A program made the position numbers and the translations under genes. Below the pieces are notes generated by a model. It was not told the origin of the DNA. It made no database searches and saw nothing but the letters and a program-made list of their open reading frames with translations. Positions 26,394 to 34,954 of a stretch of 64,000 nucleotides of DNA are shown here, piece by piece. Source of the DNA: a bacterium (GTDB lineage Bacteria > Electryoneota > Electryoneia > Electryoneales > Electryoneaceae); contig JAHLLH010000010.1 of assembly GCA_020444265.1 (NCBI GenBank), positions 62,001 through 126,000 of the forward strand. Reading direction: 5' to 3'. The stretch's first letter is position 1, and each line of letters begins with the position of its first letter.

Positions 26394-29300
26394 TCAGTTG
26401 ATCCTTGTCGCGAGGACAATAATTGTCAGTGCGGAGGTAAGCAGAGTCAGGGTTTCCTTTGTCACCTCAGTGATGTCCAGCGGTTCACCCTTTTCCGCAT
26501 CTGGTTCCGGTGCTTTTTCTCGCACCTCAATCACCGATCCATCATAAACCCTTGGATTATGCCAGAAGTCAACCTTCAGGCTTCTACCACTGGCATACCG
26601 GACAAAAATCTCGCCTGCATCTTCAAGTGTCCCACCTGATTCCCTGATGTAATCCTTGACGCGCTTTCCAGAGTAATACTTGTATAGGCCGGGGTTGTAG
26701 ACAAGACCTTCAACACTGACCGTACCCGGCTCAGTTGGAATGACGATCCGATCTCCTGGCAGGACGACAATGTCTTCTTTCTTGTTCCTCTTTTCCAAAA
26801 GCTCATAGAAATCGATATTGATGCGCTTGCCATCTCTGAAGAGTTGCGCACCACGAACCGAGGCAATCGAGGAAACCCCACCGGCACGACGTACGATGTC
26901 AGAAACGTGCTCATCCAGGGTGACCAGGCTGAATCGGCCCGGGAAGTTGACTTCGCCTTCGATCTCTACGAAACGAGGGGCATGGTATTCCGGGTTCTTC
27001 AAGATGGTGACACGGTCCATCGGCTGCAGGAAGAAGGTACTGAGATGTTCGCTCTCCTCTATGACACGACGTGCTATCTCATCCGGGCGCATGGTTGAAT
27101 CGGCATCAAGACTCAGCGGAATGCGTCGAGTTATAGCGATTGAATCACCGGGTAGGTCAACCATGTTATACCGTGTCAATTCTGCCTCAAACAGCCAAGC
27201 ATCCTGTGTAAAACCTCCTCCCATAAGTAGAAGGTCCGCCATGGTCATATTTTTTCGTAAGCGGTAGGATCCAGGAGAATTGATTTCACCGGCCAGAGTA
27301 ACGCTGTGTTCTTCGATTTCAATCGTTCGTTGGCTGTAGATCTGAATGCGATCTTCCGGCAGTAAGGGATAGGAGGCAGCGTCACCACCCGCCCAAACTT
27401 CGAGGAGGGGAAGTGAAATGGTACGCAGGGTGCGTCCATCATCATTCAGCCTGAAAATGTCCAGACGCTGCTGATATGCTCTGGCAAAAAAGACGGAATC
27501 TTCAAATCCAGAGTGAAGGTATACAAGGTCACCAATGGTCAGGTTATCCAGATACGTGTATGTACCGGGACGCTTCACATGACCTTCGAGGATAATCCGA
27601 GGTTCAGGCTGGAACCGGTTTTTTTCGTACATGACGACCCGGTCACCAGGCTGCAACGATTTGTTCGCATCCGGGACCTTGTTCCAAACGTCCATTGGAT
27701 TGAATTCGACAATCTTGAACAACTTGCCGTTCACCTGCCTTCTCAGTAAATCGGCACGGTTCATGACGGTACTGCCAAGACGAACTGAATCCTGCAACCC
27801 TGCGTGGGCGAACATTAGATCATAAAGTGTCTGGTTTTCAGCAAAAGGATAGGTTCCTGGTTCCCTGACATACCCAAGTAGCTGAACCGTTTTTTCTGGT
27901 CGCCAATCACTGGTGGAATAGATTCGCACCTGATCCTGGGGCAGCAAGACCAGATTGTCAGCAGGGTCCCCTTGCATCGCCTTTAGCAAGTCGATTGAAA
28001 GAAACAGCTCCGTACCGTTGGGTTGCATGCGTCGAATGTCAGCCTTGCCAAGGTAGGCATCACCTGTAAGACTATCCGCAGCAAGTACAAGGTCCTTTAC
28101 ACGCTTGATGTCGCCCAATTGGTAGACACCCGGACGTAATACACCTAGACCATTAATTGTGACAAACTGCGTCAAAATGTCGTTGTAGGGGAAAAGTGTG
28201 ATCCTGTCTCCATCTTCGAGCTTGACAACCTTCTTACCACTTAATACGTCCGCGAGATTGACGTCGATTAAGCGACGATCATCACCCACTTTTGTTCGTT
28301 CTTCAAAGGGGACAATGCGGTCGATCTGGGCACGGAACGTATAGCTGGTCGGTGCTGGACTCCCTGCAAACTGGATCAAGTCCAACAGGGTTTCACCCTT
28401 CTTCATTTCGTAGATGCCTGGATGCAGCACAGGACCACCGATAGCCACACTCTTTCCACGAGGTGGGACAAAAACAAGATCATTTTCCCAAAGCCTGATA
28501 TCCTCTACGTCCTTGCCTTTCACGAGACTGGCATAAAGGTCCACGCTCGCAAAGACCTTGTTGTCTCGGATGACACGGACATCTCGCAAGCTTCCCTGGA
28601 CCGGGGGACCACCCGTTGCGTATAGCAAGTTGAAGACGGTTGCGTAGCTTGAGACGCTGTAAGTGCGAGGGGTACGAACATTTCCCATCAGGTAGACATT
28701 TTTACTTCGGGGTTGAGCAATAGAGACTTCCAGAAAGCTGCGAGGAGGTGACGTTGTCAGGGTTGAATAAAACCGTGAAAACGATTTTATCAGTTTGTTC
28801 TGCAGATTATCATACCGAGTACCTGAAAGGAAGATGGGCCCAACATTTGGAACAGTGATGTTTCCGTTCTCACTAACGGTAAACTCATATTGGAATTGCT
28901 GCTCGCCCCAAACATAAACACGAAGAACATCACCACGACTGATAAGGTATCCTGGATCAATTGGGCCAACTGAAAGTGAGCCCAAATTTCCCTGGCCTTC
29001 AAACAGGGTGCGGTAGCCGATGTAGGTCAGGCCACGGAAGCGCCCAGTACCTTCGAACTCTCCGGGAGATGGTTCGAGCTGGTCATCATTCGTGGACTTT
29101 TCCGAGTCTGTATCCTGCTCGGTCTCGTCTTCAAGCAAATCTTTTGTTTCTTCGTCAGCCTTTTCTTCGGTTTCCCCCTGCTGTTGATCTCCATTTCCAG
29201 CTTGCTCATCACTAGCAGGATCCAGGTTTTCGAAGGGATCGACTTGAGGCGTATCCATGTTCGCCTCATTACTCTGGTATCTTGACAGATAATCCTGAAT

Positions 29301-29657
29301 TTGTGATTCAGGCACACCAAGTTCACGAGCACGTTCAAGAGCTTGCTGTGGGTTAGATGGATCGATTCCCATTTCACGAAGCTGTTGCTCGCTTACACCG
29401 GCCTCCTTTGTGCCCTGCTCCAGTTGTTCAGATGTAGGTGGCGGGATCGGAGTCTGGCTGCCTGGTGTCGGGGTAGTCGCCGGCACATTTGCCGGGGACT
29501 GCTGGTTGGAAGCAGGGGTGCTCGATTGGTTCGAACTGCTCTGCTGTGGGGTAGCTGTCTGAGAAAAACTTTGGGGGACCAATCCGATGATGAAGAGCAG
29601 AATGGCCACAGCGAGAACCGGACCGCTAGTTAAAAGACGATGCATTGCCCTCTTCAC
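26394..29657 (-). CDS. Polysaccharide export protein with eight SLBB domains
   Basis: Wza-like outer-membrane polysaccharide export protein, unusually long at 1087 aa. Signal peptide at residues 8-32 (VLAVAILLFIIGLVPQSFSQ); no lipobox. A disordered Ser/Gln/Pro region follows, then a helical segment (EQQLREMGIDPSNPQQALER) and a strongly acidic linker to about residue 205. The export domain (about 232-315) starts DPGYLISRGDVLRVYVWGE. Eight SLBB units follow, for example KNVYLMGNVRTPRTYSVSS, FVTINGLGVLRPGVYQLGD, RIILEGHVKRPGTYTYLDN and TVSVEGLVYNPGLYKYYSG. The last 25 residues include a hydrophobic segment (LLTSALTIIVLA). Starts at GTG 29657 or ATG 29645 are both possible. Wza itself has far fewer SLBB units, so this one may span more of the periplasm. 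Confidence 0.92.
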   Translation of the reverse strand: MKRAMHRLLTSGPVLAVAILLFIIGLVPQSFSQTATPQQSSSNQSSTPASNQQSPANVPATTPTPGSQTPIPPPTSEQLEQGTKEAGVSEQQLREMGIDPSNPQQALERARELGVPESQIQDYLSRYQSNEANMDTPQVDPFENLDPASDEQAGNGDQQQGETEEKADEETKDLLEDETEQDTDSEKSTNDDQLEPSPGEFEGTGRFRGLTYIGYRTLFEGQGNLGSLSVGPIDPGYLISRGDVLRVYVWGEQQFQYEFTVSENGNITVPNVGPIFLSGTRYDNLQNKLIKSFSRFYSTLTTSPPRSFLEVSIAQPRSKNVYLMGNVRTPRTYSVSSYATVFNLLYATGGPPVQGSLRDVRVIRDNKVFASVDLYASLVKGKDVEDIRLWENDLVFVPPRGKSVAIGGPVLHPGIYEMKKGETLLDLIQFAGSPAPTSYTFRAQIDRIVPFEERTKVGDDRRLIDVNLADVLSGKKVVKLEDGDRITLFPYNDILTQFVTINGLGVLRPGVYQLGDIKRVKDLVLAADSLTGDAYLGKADIRRMQPNGTELFLSIDLLKAMQGDPADNLVLLPQDQVRIYSTSDWRPEKTVQLLGYVREPGTYPFAENQTLYDLMFAHAGLQDSVRLGSTVMNRADLLRRQVNGKLFKIVEFNPMDVWNKVPDANKSLQPGDRVVMYEKNRFQPEPRIILEGHVKRPGTYTYLDNLTIGDLVYLHSGFEDSVFFARAYQQRLDIFRLNDDGRTLRTISLPLLEVWAGGDAASYPLLPEDRIQIYSQRTIEIEEHSVTLAGEINSPGSYRLRKNMTMADLLLMGGGFTQDAWLFEAELTRYNMVDLPGDSIAITRRIPLSLDADSTMRPDEIARRVIEESEHLSTFFLQPMDRVTILKNPEYHAPRFVEIEGEVNFPGRFSLVTLDEHVSDIVRRAGGVSSIASVRGAQLFRDGKRINIDFYELLEKRNKKEDIVVLPGDRIVIPTEPGTVSVEGLVYNPGLYKYYSGKRVKDYIRESGGTLEDAGEIFVRYASGRSLKVDFWHNPRVYDGSVIEVREKAPEPDAEKGEPLDITEVTKETLTLLTSALTIIVLATRIN

Positions 29658-30020
29658 TCCAGCTGTTTGAGGAAACTATTGAAACAAGGAACTAAATAAA
29701 TGAACGAAACTGTGATCTACTGCTACAATCAACTGTATTTTGCGCTATGGAAAAAAGATACTTCGCTCCGCTTGGCCCGGGCAACAAAAATCTATGCTTG
29801 AGGCCCCTAACCCTTGGATGAAGGTACCTTTCGGTAGGATGGAAATCTATGACCATCGTCCCTCCAACTGAGAACAGGAGGTTCGGAGCATCGCATCGTT
29901 CTGAAATTCGGTGACTACTCCGGGGATGGTTCAGAAGTTGCGCACAATCAAGATTATCATCTTACCTTGCTACACGAACGAATAGACCCCAGTTCCTGAC
30001 ATTTTCCAAAGAGTGGAGCC
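29658..30020. other. Divergent intergenic region (363 bp) between exporter and ATP-grasp gene
   Basis: No gene, RNA or clear promoter was recognised. AATCTATG occurs twice (near 29789 and 29846). It should hold the divergent promoters for the exporter and for the ATP-grasp-wzx-glycosyltransferase operon. Confidence 0.35.
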
Positions 30021-31058
30021 ATGTCCAGGCTTGCGATTCATCATCGAACAGCCAGTTTTTCCTCGCGTTGGATCAAAGAGTGCGAACGACGCGGAATTGA
30101 TCATCGAGTCGTGAATGTCTATTCGCCTGATCGCGAGCAGCAATTGGCGGATGTAGACGGCTTCATGTGGCACTGGGCACAGCACCAATCCCGCGATCTG
30201 GTCATGGCCATCCCCATCTTGCGTTCCATGCAGGAAAAAGGGGTAAAGGTGTTTCCGAACATCGATACGTGCTGGCATTTTGATGACAAGGTTGCTCAAT
30301 CGATCCTGCTCGAAGCGATTGACGCTCCCTGTATACCCTTCAAGCTATTTCATAGCTATCGCGATGTTGTCAAGTGGTCCAGGACCGCGACCTGGCCGAT
30401 GGTCTTCAAACTCAGGCGCGGTGCAGGTTCACTCAATGTCAGGCTCGTCCACAACCGAGAAGAAGCGCTACGTCTCGCGCGGCGGATGTTCAGCTTCGGC
30501 ATCACCCCAATCGCTGGCCCTCTAGCCGATGTGAGAACCAGAATTCGGAAAAGCGGTGGGGCAAAGGGATTGGTGTCGTTGGCGAAGAGTGCCCCTGCGG
30601 GCATCATGCGTGTCCTGAGACGTAAATGGGCAGTACCGAGGGAACGAGATTACTTTTACGTGCAGGACTATATCCCCGGCAACACCCATGATAATCGAGT
30701 CATTGTCATCGGGGATCGTCTCTTCGCCCACCGTCGTGCCATGCGACCAGGCGATTTCCGTGCTTCTGGTAGCGGTTTGAATGATTTCAATCCCAAGCAT
30801 GTTCACCCGGATTGCCTTACTATCTCGCGTGATCTGGCAGACCGTCTTCGTGCCCAAAGTATGGTCCTCGATTTTCTGGTCACCCCGGAAGACAAGCCCC
30901 TGATCGTTGAAATCAGTTATGTGACGATCGATAATCTCGTTTATCAGTGCGAGGGGTATTGGGACCGAGCAGGGAATTGGCACGAGGGGCACTTCTGGCC
31001 TCAGGATTTGCTGCTTGATGACATGTTGGCGCAGCTCGAGAGGGGCAGCGGGGAATGA
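30021..31058 (+). CDS. ATP-grasp family protein in a polysaccharide operon
   Basis: ATP-grasp ligase-like protein of 345 aa, of the RimK-like type that joins a carboxylate to an amine or thiol through an acyl phosphate. FPNIDTCWHFDDKVAQSILL marks the pre-ATP-grasp/ATP-binding start, WPMVFKLRRGAGSLNVRLV has the ATP-contacting Lys and Gly-rich loop, and FYVQDYIPGNTHDNRVIVIG the next strand pair. The Mg2+ region ends KPLIVEISYVTIDN, with Ser where the usual Asn of E-x-N is expected, so metal binding may be altered. ATG 30021 (GGAG upstream). Its stop overlaps the flippase start (ATGA), so they are co-translated. It could attach an amino acid to a uronic acid of the repeat unit; no substrate is known. 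Confidence 0.78.
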   Translation: MSRLAIHHRTASFSSRWIKECERRGIDHRVVNVYSPDREQQLADVDGFMWHWAQHQSRDLVMAIPILRSMQEKGVKVFPNIDTCWHFDDKVAQSILLEAIDAPCIPFKLFHSYRDVVKWSRTATWPMVFKLRRGAGSLNVRLVHNREEALRLARRMFSFGITPIAGPLADVRTRIRKSGGAKGLVSLAKSAPAGIMRVLRRKWAVPRERDYFYVQDYIPGNTHDNRVIVIGDRLFAHRRAMRPGDFRASGSGLNDFNPKHVHPDCLTISRDLADRLRAQSMVLDFLVTPEDKPLIVEISYVTIDNLVYQCEGYWDRAGNWHEGHFWPQDLLLDDMLAQLERGSGE

Positions 31059-32488
31059 AACTGTTTCGACACAGCATGATTTACCTGTTGTCGCGGGGTA
31101 TCCCTGCGTTGCTTAGTATCGCCAGCCTCGTTGTCTTTACCCGTCTGCTCGATCCCTCTGTGTACGGCCTTTACATCCTTGTCGCTGCCGCAGCCAGCCT
31201 ATTGGATGGGCTTCTGATGCAGTGGGTTTACTGGGCACTGGTTCGATTCTCACCGGGCGAAGAAGATCCGAAGGCCTTTGAACAAAGCCTTATCAATGCT
31301 TTTTACGGATTATTGGGTGCGGGCGCTGTTGCAGCCTTGATTTTCTATTTTATAGCTGGCACGAATGTTCCACTTCCGCTGATCATCGCGGGCTATCTCT
31401 ACTTCGCAAGTCATAGCTGGTACTCACTCCACTTGCAAACGGCTCGTGCCGAACTTCTTCCCATGCATTTCGGTCGGTACGAAGCGTTTCGTTCTGTGCT
31501 TGGATTCCTTGGCGCATTGACCCTGATTCTCATTGGCTGGGGCGCCTTCGGACTGCTGCTGGGATTGGTGGCCGGTCGTATCCTGCCCACCCTGATCTTC
31601 CCGAAAAAGAGATGGTGGCGTCTACCCGGTCGCGGCGGCCGTATGATGCGTCAGCTTCTAAACTTCGGCCTTCCGCTTGGGCTTAGCACGGCCCTTGCGT
31701 ACGTGATTAACGTTTCGGATCGATTGATCATCGGCGCGATGATGGGGCAGGAGTCCGCCGGACTGTATGGCGCGGGGTACGATCTGGTGCTCCGGGCAAT
31801 GATGGCGCTGATGTCTGTACTAAACCTTGCGAGCTACCCTCTCGTTGTACGCGCCCTCGAGGAAGAGGGGGAAGAATCAGCGCTTTCGCTGTTAAAAAAC
31901 TATTTCACCCTTTTCGTACTGCTTGCAGGAAGCATGGCGATGGGACTGGCCATGTTGTCTTCTGATCTGGTCAATCTGTTGCTCGGTGAGGCCTATCGTG
32001 CTGCGGCAATTCGATTGATCCCGATTGCTTCACTTGGTGTCTTCCTTTCCGGGCTTCGCAGTTTTTATTTCAACTATGCTTTCCAGCTTAGCAAAAGGAC
32101 TATTGATCAGATCTGGGTGAGTTTACCTGCTGCGATCCTCGATATCGTTCTGGTCCTTCTTTGGCTTCCCCGTTTCGGAATCCAAGGTGCGATCTACGCA
32201 TCAGCATGTGCGTTTGGACTTGCATTGTTACTCAGCATCCTGTTGGGCCATCGAGCCTTTATCATGCCTATCCCATTTTTCGATCTGTTGAAGTTGATCG
32301 GTATTATTGGAGGGATGGCGATCATTTTCGCTATAATGGCAGATTTCGAAGGAGTGTGGAATCTCGTGCTCAAAGCATTGCTGGCGGCCAGTACCGGATT
32401 TACGCTCCTGCTTGTGCTGAATCCGTCTGAGATGCGGAGCCCCATCATGAATGTGATTCGACGTATCGCGAAGGGAGAGCGAGTTTGA
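31055..32488 (+). CDS. wzx: Polysaccharide flippase (Wzx-like, MOP superfamily)
   Basis: Integral membrane protein of 477 aa with about 12-14 hydrophobic segments, from FRHSMIYLLSRGIPALLSIA to the C-terminal LLAASTGFTLLLVLN. LLDPSVYGLYILVAAAASLL is the characteristic N-terminal motif of the oligosaccharide flippase family, and FGLPLGLSTALAYVINVSDR the second-half motif. It would flip the completed undecaprenyl-linked repeat unit across the inner membrane. ATG 31055 overlaps the ATP-grasp stop by 4 nt and its stop overlaps the next start, so three genes form a tightly coupled set. It is the only Wzx candidate seen. Confidence 0.9.
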   Translation: MKLFRHSMIYLLSRGIPALLSIASLVVFTRLLDPSVYGLYILVAAAASLLDGLLMQWVYWALVRFSPGEEDPKAFEQSLINAFYGLLGAGAVAALIFYFIAGTNVPLPLIIAGYLYFASHSWYSLHLQTARAELLPMHFGRYEAFRSVLGFLGALTLILIGWGAFGLLLGLVAGRILPTLIFPKKRWWRLPGRGGRMMRQLLNFGLPLGLSTALAYVINVSDRLIIGAMMGQESAGLYGAGYDLVLRAMMALMSVLNLASYPLVVRALEEEGEESALSLLKNYFTLFVLLAGSMAMGLAMLSSDLVNLLLGEAYRAAAIRLIPIASLGVFLSGLRSFYFNYAFQLSKRTIDQIWVSLPAAILDIVLVLLWLPRFGIQGAIYASACAFGLALLLSILLGHRAFIMPIPFFDLLKLIGIIGGMAIIFAIMADFEGVWNLVLKALLAASTGFTLLLVLNPSEMRSPIMNVIRRIAKGERV

Positions 32489-33672
32489 AACTGAGATCGC
32501 TGAATGTCTGTCTGATTATCACTGGTCTTGATCGTGGTGGTGCCGAGACCCAGGTAGTCCGTCTCGCCCACAGGTTGATCAAACGCGGGCACCGGCTTTC
32601 GGTCATTTCTGTAATCGAACCGGGAGTTTTTGGCGATGTCCTTCAGGAAACAGGTGTCGAACTTCACTCGCTCCACATCCCTCGTGGGAAGATGGATCCA
32701 CGTATCGTAACACGTGCTGTGTCGCTGTTCCGTAAGATTAGCCCAGACGTGATTGTCAGTTTCATGTTCCATGCCACCTTGACTGCACGCATCGCTGGCA
32801 GGATCGCTGGTGTGCCGGTTATCATCGGGTCGGTCCGTGGAGAGAGTTTCGGCGAAGGGGGGTGGGCACCGAGCGACTGGAAAGTCCGCAGTCGCGAAAT
32901 CGTGTTCCGCTTAACAGCCTTTCTTGGTGACTCGATGACAACCATGTCGAAAGCGACTGGGCGGCTGCTGGTCACCAAACGCATCGTCAAGTCATCCGAA
33001 CTACGGGTCATTCCGAATATTGTCAAGATCGCGGACAGAGGCGCGCCGCCCAATAATCGCAAAAACAAGTGCGATGAACTCGGGATCAGCGAAGATGTTT
33101 TCCTCTTTGTGAACATGGCCCGCATTCACGCGATCAAGGATCACGGCAACCTGGTCAAAACGGTAGAAAAGGCTGTTGCTTTGACAGATCGTCCTTTCCA
33201 TGTCGCCGTCGCCGGTGGTGGGGATGTCAAGCCTTTCGAGGAGCTTGCCGCGAAACTGGGTGTCGCAAATCGTATCACCTTCCTCGGTGACCGGTCCGAT
33301 GCCGCTGAATGGTTTGAGGCGAGCGATGCAGTGGTCCACTCTTCGTTCACAGAGGGCTTGCCCAACGCGCTGATCGAGGCGCATGCGCATGAAAAGGCTG
33401 TTGCGGCGACGACTGCAGGGGGGACGGCGGAGGTGGTCCGGGACGGTATTTCCGGTTTTGTTGTCCCGATCCGTGACCCGGAAGCACTCGCCGGGGCGAT
33501 GCTTAAGCTGATGGAGATGACCGCCGAAGAACGTGCCGCTTTTGGCAAGGTGGGTCGTGAGTGGGTCATCGAACAGTACAGCGAGGAAGAGGTGATTGAC
33601 CGCTGGGAAGCCCTCTTCGCTGAATTACTGTCCTCGAAGGGAATTCAGTGCGTGGCAGAGAGCTCTGAATAG
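32485..33672 (+). CDS. Glycosyltransferase family 4
   Basis: GT4 glycosyltransferase of 395 aa starting at TTG 32485, which overlaps the flippase stop by 4 nt and has GGGAGAG upstream. LIITGLDRGGAETQVVRLAH is the canonical N-terminal loop; FVNMARIHAIKDHGNLVKTV starts the second domain; SSFTEGLPNALIEAHAHEKA is a proper EX7E site. The 3' end overlaps that of the convergent glycosyltransferase by 28 bp. Donor and acceptor unknown; its coupling to wzx places it in repeat-unit synthesis. Confidence 0.9.
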   Translation: MKLRSLNVCLIITGLDRGGAETQVVRLAHRLIKRGHRLSVISVIEPGVFGDVLQETGVELHSLHIPRGKMDPRIVTRAVSLFRKISPDVIVSFMFHATLTARIAGRIAGVPVIIGSVRGESFGEGGWAPSDWKVRSREIVFRLTAFLGDSMTTMSKATGRLLVTKRIVKSSELRVIPNIVKIADRGAPPNNRKNKCDELGISEDVFLFVNMARIHAIKDHGNLVKTVEKAVALTDRPFHVAVAGGGDVKPFEELAAKLGVANRITFLGDRSDAAEWFEASDAVVHSSFTEGLPNALIEAHAHEKAVAATTAGGTAEVVRDGISGFVVPIRDPEALAGAMLKLMEMTAEERAAFGKVGREWVIEQYSEEEVIDRWEALFAELLSSKGIQCVAESSE

Positions 33673-34787
33673 ACATCCAGGTGGGTCTGTACAACACGCT
33701 GGATGGTGAATCGTTCCTCTGCCAATTTCCTGCTCTTCTCTCCCATTCTCTCGCGCATTTCACGCGATACCAGCAGTTTCGCGAGGGCATCCGCGAGGGC
33801 ATGTGCATCCCGCACGGGCACCAGCGAACCATTTTCACCTTCTGTCACCATTTCACGGCAGCCAGGTGTATCGGTGGTGACAATTGGTAGTGATGCTGCG
33901 GCGGCTTCAAGCAGGAAACGGGGTGTCCCCTCACGGTAGGAGGGAAGGCAGGCGATATCCGCACGGCTCAGCCAATTGGCCATGTCATCCTGATGCCCAA
34001 GCCATTCAACAACTCCCTCTTCATTCCATTCTTTCAACTCCTCGACCTGGATCGCACTCGGGTTGCCCTCGTCTGGCGCGCCCAACAGCATGATTCGACA
34101 GGCGATCCCACGCTCACGCAGCATTCGCCCGGCTTCCACCAGCTCGACAAGCCCCTTGTCACGCAGCATCCGTGCTCCGAAGAGTACCACAGGCGGATCA
34201 TTCTGCAAGGTATCATGATGGTAACGGGACATCTCGACCCCGGAACCATTGACCATCACCACTTGCTCGGGTGTGACAGTTCCACCTTTCAGGAAAGCGT
34301 CAAGATCATCCCGGTTCTGAAAGAGAACCTTGTTCATACGATGACGGAAGGTCCAGCCGAGGACTTGCATGACCAGGGCACGGGTGAGCCGCACGTTTGC
34401 ACTCTCGCGCATGAAGAGGAAACCGAGTCCCGTAACCGCGTTCACCATGGCAGGTTGGTTCTGGATTCGGACGGCGAGGGAACCAAGGAGGACAGGTCGC
34501 AAGGAAATATGCTGGACGAGGTCCGGCTGGACACGGCGGTAGAGGGAGAGGATCTCGATCAAGGCGAGGGCTTCACGGAAGGGGTTGATCTTCTGGCCAC
34601 CAATGTAACGCAAGGGGTGGATGCGGATGCCCTGCCCCTCAAGCTCAGCCTTGAAATCGGTCACTTTGCAGGCGAGATGGACATCGTAGCCCGCCTCGAT
34701 TGCCGCAAGTGCAATTGGGAGACGATGGCTGCGAAAAAACCAGTCGTTCTGCGCGAGAAAGAGAAGGAGTGGCTTGTCCCGTTTCAT
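33645..34787 (-). CDS. Glycosyltransferase family 4
   Basis: GT4 glycosyltransferase of 380 aa on the minus strand. LLLFLAQNDWFFRSHRLPIA, QHISLRPVLLGSLAVRI and VNAVTGLGFLFM are typical of the subgroup around PglA/WbpU-like enzymes of O-antigen and N-glycan clusters. VLFGARMLRDKGLVELVEAG opens the second domain and PSYREGTPRFLLEAAAASLP holds an intact EX7E. It overlaps the preceding convergent gene by 28 bp and is divergent from the ligase/polymerase gene. Several long antisense frames over it are coding-bias shadows. Confidence 0.88.
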   Translation of the reverse strand: MKRDKPLLLFLAQNDWFFRSHRLPIALAAIEAGYDVHLACKVTDFKAELEGQGIRIHPLRYIGGQKINPFREALALIEILSLYRRVQPDLVQHISLRPVLLGSLAVRIQNQPAMVNAVTGLGFLFMRESANVRLTRALVMQVLGWTFRHRMNKVLFQNRDDLDAFLKGGTVTPEQVVMVNGSGVEMSRYHHDTLQNDPPVVLFGARMLRDKGLVELVEAGRMLRERGIACRIMLLGAPDEGNPSAIQVEELKEWNEEGVVEWLGHQDDMANWLSRADIACLPSYREGTPRFLLEAAAASLPIVTTDTPGCREMVTEGENGSLVPVRDAHALADALAKLLVSREMRERMGEKSRKLAEERFTIQRVVQTHLDVYSELSATH

Positions 34788-34954
34788 CCCGGTCCTGTTT
34801 TGTTGTTGCTGCCCGTGATGCTGTGCAAAGATACGATTTGGAAGGAAGCAGGGTGCAAGCCCCGAGGGAATCCATTACCATGGTGGCAAACTTCTTCCCG
34901 TACCGTTATATTTTCGGCAACTTGGGATAGAAAGTTTCCGAAACGAGCAGATCA

